A stretch of 9,799 bases of DNA from an uncultured Collinsella sp. (lineage in GTDB: Bacteria; Actinomycetota; Coriobacteriia; Coriobacteriales; Coriobacteriaceae), in NCBI GenBank assembly GCA_900757385.1, contig CAAENO010000181.1, forward strand, positions 1 through 9,799. Direction: 5' to 3'. Made by a program: the position numbers and the translations under genes. Below are positions 5,848-9,799 of the stretch, piece by piece (position 1 is the first letter of the stretch; each line of letters begins with the position of its first letter). Under the pieces are notes generated by a model. The model was given only the letters and a program-made list of their open reading frames with translations. It had not been told where the DNA came from and did not search any database.

Positions 5848-6065
5848 CAGTTGTCGTATAGGGAGTCCGGTCTGTCTGTCCCCTGCGGGTACTCATTGGG
5901 GACGTACTTAAATGAGTACCCATCGCTCAAGGTGGCACCTGGGGACGTTCCTTATGTGCCGGCACTTTGGGACACTCCTTGTCAAGGTTTTGTTCCATCG
6001 TGCGGGTTGCTATTTAACGTGCGACAATGCCGTGTGGAAATCGAAATGTCTCCTGGGGGCTATCT
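5848..6065. other. Intergenic region between the padR and cutC promoters
   Basis: About 218 bases separate the divergent padR cassette and cutC. Its middle is taken by the GGGGAC repeat cluster. Nearer cutC, TATTTA at 6011-6016 with TTTTGT 17 bases upstream (5988-5993) could be a weak promoter, though neither hexamer is convincing. A GGGGG site at 6055-6059 lies six bases before the cutC ATG and serves as its ribosome site. No small gene is evident. Confidence 0.5.
5878..5985. repeat. Cluster of REP/MITE-like intergenic repeats with GGGGAC cores
   Basis: Unit 1 has perfect 11-base arms, GGGTACTCATT (5887-5897) and AATGAGTACCC (5911-5921), around the core GGGGACGTACTTA. Unit 2 has arms GGCAC (5934-5938) and GTGCC (5956-5960) around CTGGGGACGTTCCTTAT. 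A third copy, GGCACTTTGGGACACTCCTT from 5961, repeats the same pattern, and GTGCCGGCAC (5956-5965) is a perfect palindrome at the joint of units 2 and 3. GTCCCC at 5878-5883 can pair with the first core. The design (related core, different compensating arms) suggests mobile or RNA-structured repeat units rather than a single terminator. Confidence 0.65.
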
Positions 6066-6743
6066 ATGCTGTACGAGTTTTGTGCCGAGAGCTTTGAGCG
6101 TGTGCCGGCGGCTATCGATGCCGGTGCTAAGCGCATCGAGTTGTGCGACAACCTTGCCGTCGGTGGTACCACGCCCTCGGCCGGCGTTATCAGCACTACG
6201 GTCAGCTATGCTCACGAGCATGACGCGCGAGTGATGTGCATGATTCGCCCGCGTGGCGGTGACTTTCACTACAACCAGGACGAGCTGCGCATGATGGAGA
6301 TGGACTTGGGTCTTGCCGTGAGCGCCGGCGTTGACGGCCTGGTCTTTGGCTGCTGCAAGCCCTGTGCCGGCGGCTGGGCGCTCGACGAGCTCACCCTCGG
6401 CGCCCTCGTGATGGCTACGGGCTGCGCGACCGAGGAGTGCAAGCGCGGGGCCATCGATATCACCTTCCACATGGCCTTTGACCAGCTCTCGCTCGAGGCT
6501 CAGCTCGATGCCATTGACACACTCGCCGACTGCGGCATCACGCGCATCCTGACGCATGGTGGTGCTGCCGGAACGCCGATCGAGGACAACCTGGAGCACC
6601 TGTCGCGTCTTGTCGAGTATGCGGGCGACCGCCTGACCATTCTTCCCGGTGGCGGCATTTCCACGGCCAATCGCGATACCGTGGCGGCGGCACTGGGCGT
6701 CTCCGAACTCCATGGCACCAAGATCGTGCCGCTGGAGGTATAA
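6066..6743 (+). CDS. cutC: CutC family protein (copper homeostasis protein CutC)
   Basis: This is a CutC-family TIM-barrel protein of 225 residues from ATG 6066, with GGGGG six bases upstream. An in-frame ATG at 6027 adds 13 residues that homologs lack. Motifs are the opening LYEFCAESFERVPAAIDAGA followed by KRIELCDNLAVGGTTPSAGV, then MIRPRGGDFHYN (59-70), FGCC near residue 95, FHMAFDQ (134-140; usually FHRAFD, so the Arg is Met here), ILTHGGAAGTP (161-171) and LPGGGIS (193-199). CutC was linked to copper tolerance in E. coli, but that role has been questioned, and the enzyme activity remains unclear. The C-terminus ends soon after the ELH motif, slightly shorter than the usual 230-250 residues. 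The next gene starts 3 bases after the stop, so the two are cotranscribed. Confidence 0.93.
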   Translation: MLYEFCAESFERVPAAIDAGAKRIELCDNLAVGGTTPSAGVISTTVSYAHEHDARVMCMIRPRGGDFHYNQDELRMMEMDLGLAVSAGVDGLVFGCCKPCAGGWALDELTLGALVMATGCATEECKRGAIDITFHMAFDQLSLEAQLDAIDTLADCGITRILTHGGAAGTPIEDNLEHLSRLVEYAGDRLTILPGGGISTANRDTVAAALGVSELHGTKIVPLEV

Positions 6744-6746
6744 CCC

Positions 6747-7544
6747 GTGGCGCTGGTATTTGACGTCCAGCAGGCGAGCGGTAAGCCCGACGATAATCGT
6801 CGCCCTGGCACCGCGTGCCCCTTTTGTGACACGGAGGGGCTCGCCAACATCATCCAGCGCGATGGTGACTGCATCTGGCTCGAGAATAGGTTCAAGACCT
6901 TGCGGGCCACTCGCCAGACCGTATTGATTGAGTCGTCCGACCACGACGCCGACCTGGTGACCTATGCGCCGGATGAACTCCACCATGTGATGCGGTTTGC
7001 CCTGGGTTGCTGGCAGCAGATGATCGATTCACAGCAGTATCGCAGCGTTCTCATGTACAAGAACAAGGGTCCGCTCTCGGGCGGTAGTCTCGTTCATCCG
7101 CACATGCAGATTGTAGGTTTGGAGCAGGAAGACGGCTATGCTTCGCTGACTTCCGCCAATTTCGAAGGAATCAATGTCTGGCAACAGGGGAGAATCTTGG
7201 TCAATATCTCAACCGAACCGATCATGGGGTTCTTTGAGATCAACGTTTCAGCCCCACAGGGAATCGCCGCCAGCGATGACGCGCGAGACCAAGCCGAGGC
7301 GGATCTCTTTGCCGATGCGATCCAGGTAGCTCTGCGCTATATCCTAAACGGGCACCACGGTGGTCGCGCAGAGTCGTACAACTTGTTCTTCTATCACCTG
7401 GGCGGTCGGACCATTGCCAAGGCGCTGCCGCGTTGGGTGGTTTCGCCCTACTTTGTCGGCTATCGTTTGGCCCAAGTCAATGCCGAGACGACGCTCGATA
7501 TCGATGCTGAGCGTCTGCGTGCGCATCTGGAAACGCTCGTATAG
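6747..7544 (+). CDS. DUF4931 / GalT-like nucleotidyltransferase-fold protein
   Basis: The product is 265 residues from GTG 6747; GGAGGT at 6734-6739, inside the end of cutC, is the ribosome site. The protein resembles the HIT-superfamily fold of galactose-1-phosphate uridylyltransferases. It has an N-terminal zinc-type CPFC (24-27), then WLENRFKTL, then NKGPLSGGSLVHPHMQI (106-122), where HPHMQ corresponds to the GalT HPHxQ active site with its nucleophilic second His. A second-half block YNLFFYHLGGRTIAKALPRW (211-230) matches the family's C-terminal half. It is shorter than classical GalT (about 350), which fits the DUF4931 group. The catalytic His is retained, so a nucleotidyl-transfer or hydrolase activity on a sugar or nucleotide phosphate is plausible, but the substrate is unknown. 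No Leloir-pathway genes are nearby, so I do not call it galT. Confidence 0.8.
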   Translation: MALVFDVQQASGKPDDNRRPGTACPFCDTEGLANIIQRDGDCIWLENRFKTLRATRQTVLIESSDHDADLVTYAPDELHHVMRFALGCWQQMIDSQQYRSVLMYKNKGPLSGGSLVHPHMQIVGLEQEDGYASLTSANFEGINVWQQGRILVNISTEPIMGFFEINVSAPQGIAASDDARDQAEADLFADAIQVALRYILNGHHGGRAESYNLFFYHLGGRTIAKALPRWVVSPYFVGYRLAQVNAETTLDIDAERLRAHLETLV

Positions 7545-7574
7545 CAAGACTAACACCCGCGTAATGCGGACAGC

Positions 7575-8573
7575 CTAGCGCGCCATGGCGTCGCGGCCAG
7601 CCTCGACCCGCTTGCGCTGGGCGGCGCGCTCCTCGCCGGCCAGGCGCTCAAAGAGGTGTCCGATAATTGAGGCCAACACCTGCTGAAACAGCGTGCCGCA
7701 CATGACGGGGAATACCACTTCGCCGGGAAAATACTGCGTGGCGATGACGGCACCCGAAGAGATGTTGCGCATGCCGCAGGTAAAGCACATGGTGGTCGTC
7801 TCGCTATACGGCAGGTGCAGGGCCCGGGCGATCAGGACGCCGATGATAAAGCCGCTGATGGCGAACACCAGGATAAAGAGCGCGACTTCTAAGCGCTCAA
7901 CATTCATGTGTAGCACGTACTCGCTCATAGCGGTGGAGTTGGACGCGATGACGCCCATCATCATGAACTTGCAGGCGGGCGAGAGCACGGGAGAGAGTTT
8001 CTCGTGGCCCCAGCCGCGCGTGAGTTCATTGATGACAATACCGAGCACAGCGGGGATGGCGATCATAAAGGCCATGTTCTGCATCATGTTCGGCACGTCG
8101 ATCGAGACAGTGGCGCCCAGCAGGAGCTTGAGCGTAAGCGGAATCGTCACAGGTGAGATGACCGAGGACGTCAGGATGATGGTGAGCGCGAGCGGGCCGT
8201 TGCCGCCGAACATGCTGATCCACATAAAAGCGGTGACGGCCACGGGCACGCTGTATTCGAGCACGATGCCGCAGACAAGGTTGGGGTTGGCGCCAAAGAA
8301 TAACGATCCCATGGCATAGGCTGCGATAGGGATAAGCACCGCCGAGACGAGTAACGCCAAGACCAGGTGCAGCGGACGGCGGAACACCTCGGTTACCTGG
8401 TGAAAGGTGTTGCTGAGCGCACCTTGGAACGTCATAAAGGCAAACAGGGCGGGAACGATGGGCTTGAGTACGCCAATCTGTTGGGGAAAGAGCACGCCGA
8501 GCGCCACGCAAATCGGAACGATGACCTGCATATGCCCCGCGAGAAACTTGCCCAGTCCAACCCATTGCTTCAT
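7575..8573 (-). CDS. Bile acid:sodium symporter (BASS/SBF) family transporter
   Basis: This is a 332-residue integral membrane protein with about ten hydrophobic helices from residue 15 to 305 and a basic C-terminal tail (EERAAQRKRVEAGRDAMAR). Family traits are the early QVIVPICVALGVLFP and LFAFMTFQGALSNT helices, the FGANPNLVCGIVLEYSVPVA segment with MWISMFGGN, and late in the protein MCFTCGMRNISSGAVIATQY followed by FPGEVVFPV. The late block is the conserved G-x-R-N-x-x-x-x-x-x-A sodium-site helix of SBF-fold proteins. BASS members carry organic anions with Na+; in gut bacteria substrates may be bile acids, pantoate or keto acids, and the sequence does not decide which. The ATG at 8573 has AAGGGAG 12 bases upstream, rather far. 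It is convergent with the GalT-like gene and 30 bases from its stop. Confidence 0.88.
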   Translation of the reverse strand: MKQWVGLGKFLAGHMQVIVPICVALGVLFPQQIGVLKPIVPALFAFMTFQGALSNTFHQVTEVFRRPLHLVLALLVSAVLIPIAAYAMGSLFFGANPNLVCGIVLEYSVPVAVTAFMWISMFGGNGPLALTIILTSSVISPVTIPLTLKLLLGATVSIDVPNMMQNMAFMIAIPAVLGIVINELTRGWGHEKLSPVLSPACKFMMMGVIASNSTAMSEYVLHMNVERLEVALFILVFAISGFIIGVLIARALHLPYSETTTMCFTCGMRNISSGAVIATQYFPGEVVFPVMCGTLFQQVLASIIGHLFERLAGEERAAQRKRVEAGRDAMAR

Positions 8574-8797
8574 ATGCGCTTGTGACTCCCTTTGCCCGTG
8601 AACCCGTTTTGAATGGATATGCTAGACGCTCGCATGCGTCCGTGCGTCAGAAACGCTCAAATATTTCGAGGCTATTACCGGCATCGTTTACCGAAACCGC
8701 GGCGTGCTGCGGCGATTTGCGTCTGCTCTGCACGGTATAATAAATCCGTTCAACAGATCTGCCTGCCGAAGCGGGCATACACAGAGGACTCATCGCT
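8574..8797. other. Divergent intergenic region between the BASS transporter and recJ
   Basis: About 220 bases without a credible gene. On the minus side I see the AAGGGAG ribosome site of the transporter (about 8586-8592) but no clear promoter. GACGC (8625-8629) and GCGTC (8636-8640) flank the palindrome GCATGC, a small dyad of unknown use. On the plus side a -10 box for recJ lies near the right end. No tRNA or known riboswitch fold is evident. Confidence 0.5.
8736..8741 (+). promoter_or_regulatory. -10 element of the recJ promoter
   Basis: TATAAT, a full consensus -10 box, lies in otherwise GC-rich sequence, which would place the transcript start near 8748. At the proper spacing the -35 region reads GCGATT, a poor match; TTGCGT is nearer but leaves only 13 bases. 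The leader to the recJ start would be about 100 bases. Confidence 0.55.
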
Positions 8798-8863
8798 ATG
8801 AACCGTGAGAGGTATCGCGGCGACCTGCCCCTATCGGGGGTGGGCGCCTATGTCATCGCTTAA
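8798..8863 (+). CDS. Possible 21-residue upstream ORF overlapping the recJ start
   Basis: An ATG at 8798, with AGAGGA nine bases upstream, opens MNRERYRGDLPLSGVGAYVI followed by A and TAA at 8861-8863. It ends 14 bases inside recJ in another frame. Its ribosome site is as good as that of recJ, and ribosomes reading it would pass through the hairpin that covers the recJ site. It may be a leader peptide coupling recJ translation, or chance. No homolog is recognised. Confidence 0.35.
   Translation: MNRERYRGDLPLSGVGAYVIA
8824..8844 (+). promoter_or_regulatory. Hairpin covering the recJ ribosome-binding site
   Basis: CCTGCCCC (8824-8831) pairs with GGGGTGGG (8837-8844), an 8-bp stem with two G-T pairs and loop TATCG. 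The right arm is the only G-rich sequence upstream of the recJ ATG at 8850, so folding would hide the ribosome site. Confidence 0.45.
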
Positions 8864-9799
8864 GACGACGCATCGCTGGGCGGTCGCTCAGCAAAACCCC
8901 GAGCTCGAAAAGGAGCTTTCGGCTGGCTTGGGCATTCCCGGGCTGGTGGCGCGTATTATGGTCGCGCACGGCATTACATCCATCGAAGAAGGTCAGCTGT
9001 TTTTGACGCCTTCGCTCGATCGCGACTGGGCCGACCCACTCATTATCCCGGGCATGTCGGTCGTTGCCGACCGCGTCGAGCGTGCTATTTGCAACCACGA
9101 GCACATTGCGGTCTTTGGCGATTTTGACGTTGACGGTATTACGTCGACCTGCCTGTTGACCGAGGCACTACGCACGTTTGGCGCCGATGTCACGCCGTTT
9201 ATTCCGCATCGCTTTGACGAGGGCTACGGTCTTTCGCGTGCGGCGCTCGACCGCGTTAATGAGCTCGCTCGCCCCCAGCTGATTGTGACCGTCGATAACG
9301 GCATTGCCGCCAAGGAAGAGGTTTCCTATCTGGAGAGCCTGGGAATCGATTTGGTGGTCACGGACCATCACGAGCCTTCCGACCAGGTGCCGCAGGGTGT
9401 GCCCCTGACCGACCCCAAGCTCGAGGACGAGGGCCCCTCGCGCGAGCTTGCCGGTGCTGGTGTGGCGCTCAAGCTGGTGCAAGTCCTGGGTGAGCGTCTG
9501 GGCAAGCCGTCGTATTGGCGTTCGCTAATCGAGGTCGCGGCGCTGGGCACCGTGTCCGACATGATGCCGCTCACGCCCGAGAACCGCGCGCTGGTTGCCG
9601 AGGGCATCCAGCAGATGCGCGTAACCGCTCGCCCAGGCTATATCGCGCTTGCCGCGCTCGCCAAGGCGGACCTTTCGAGCATTACGGCGGATGGCCTATC
9701 GTTCTCGCTCATTCCCCGCTTAAACGCTGCCGGTCGCATGGCCGATCCCAAGCTGGCGCTCGACCTGCTGCTTGCCCGCGATCCCATCGAAGCAAGCGC
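8850..9799 (+). CDS. recJ: Single-stranded-DNA-specific exonuclease RecJ, N-terminal part
   Basis: The window holds the first 316 residues; the gene continues beyond it. RecJ is the 5'-3' single-strand exonuclease of the RecF recombination and mismatch-repair pathways. From ATG 8850 the protein begins MSSLKTTHRWAVAQQNPELE and goes on with the usual LGIPGLVARIMVAHGI. DHH-phosphoesterase motifs are in order: FGDFDVDGITS (89-99; the family usually has GDYDVDG, Phe for Tyr here), VTVDNGI (146-152), VTDHHEP (170-176), LAGAGVALKLV (200-210), LGTVSDMMPL (232-241) and PRLNAAGR (289-296). All metal-binding Asp and His residues visible here are present. A GTG at 8805 is an in-frame alternative start adding 15 residues (RGIAATCPYRGWAP), which look unlike RecJ. 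The C-terminal OB-fold part is outside the window. Confidence 0.95.
   Translation, partial: MSSLKTTHRWAVAQQNPELEKELSAGLGIPGLVARIMVAHGITSIEEGQLFLTPSLDRDWADPLIIPGMSVVADRVERAICNHEHIAVFGDFDVDGITSTCLLTEALRTFGADVTPFIPHRFDEGYGLSRAALDRVNELARPQLIVTVDNGIAAKEEVSYLESLGIDLVVTDHHEPSDQVPQGVPLTDPKLEDEGPSRELAGAGVALKLVQVLGERLGKPSYWRSLIEVAALGTVSDMMPLTPENRALVAEGIQQMRVTARPGYIALAALAKADLSSITADGLSFSLIPRLNAAGRMADPKLALDLLLARDPIEAS

Noticed and set aside
6060..6986. A 308-codon minus-strand open frame opposite cutC
   Set aside because: It is a shadow of cutC and the GalT-like gene: biased composition, no family resemblance.
6747..7544. Naming the GalT-like gene galT
   Set aside because: It is shorter than classical GalT and lacks neighbouring galK/galE, and the DUF4931-type layout fits better.
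7545..7574. Bidirectional terminator between the convergent GalT-like and BASS genes
   Set aside because: Only CCGC/GCGG (4 bp, 7557-7560 and 7566-7569) can pair, with no T-run on either side; too weak to call.

Overview
The window looks like chromosome of a high-GC Actinomycetota of the Coriobacteriia, most likely Collinsella or a close relative. This is inferred from the strong C/G preference at third codon positions, canonical AGGAGG-type ribosome sites, and the gene families present; no 16S or other marker gene is in the window, so the placement is not proven.

Positions 1-4082 hold a branched-chain amino acid (LIV-type) ABC importer in the order binding protein (3' end only), permease livH, permease livM, ATPase livG, ATPase livF, all on the plus strand. 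Two stem-loops lie between the binding protein gene and livH. The four following genes are packed with overlaps or no gap. A 10-bp GC-rich hairpin lies directly after livF.

Positions 4083-4600 hold no intact gene. The stretch reads as a graveyard of mobile DNA. The minus strand keeps a short piece resembling the C-terminal domain of IS110-family transposases. The plus strand keeps a piece resembling the N-terminal ParB/nuclease domain, readable only across all three frames. The right edge of this scar coincides with the abrupt end of a small minus-strand membrane protein.

Positions 4564-5847 are a minus-strand stress/envelope-type cassette: a PadR-family repressor, a HAAS/DUF1700 membrane protein overlapping it, and an 87-residue membrane-anchored protein that is probably a truncated DUF4097-type protein. 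The cassette has a near-consensus sigma-70 promoter (TTGACA, 17 bp, TATAGT) whose -10 is embedded in an inverted repeat, as expected for PadR autoregulation.

Positions 5870-5990 carry intergenic repeats built around a GGGGAC core with flanking inverted arms, resembling REP/MITE elements.

Positions 6066-7544 are a plus-strand two-gene unit: cutC and a GalT-like/DUF4931 protein carrying an HPHMQ active-site motif. A convergent minus-strand gene encodes a bile acid:sodium symporter (BASS) family transporter (7575-8573). From 8850 to the window end runs the 5' part of recJ, the DHH-family single-strand DNA exonuclease. A possible 21-codon upstream ORF overlaps its start, and a hairpin covers its ribosome site.

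Most of the window is ordinary housekeeping and transport. The unusual parts are the decayed IS110/ParB scar with the truncated DUF4097 protein, the GGGGAC repeat cluster, the PadR operator arrangement and the recJ leader.
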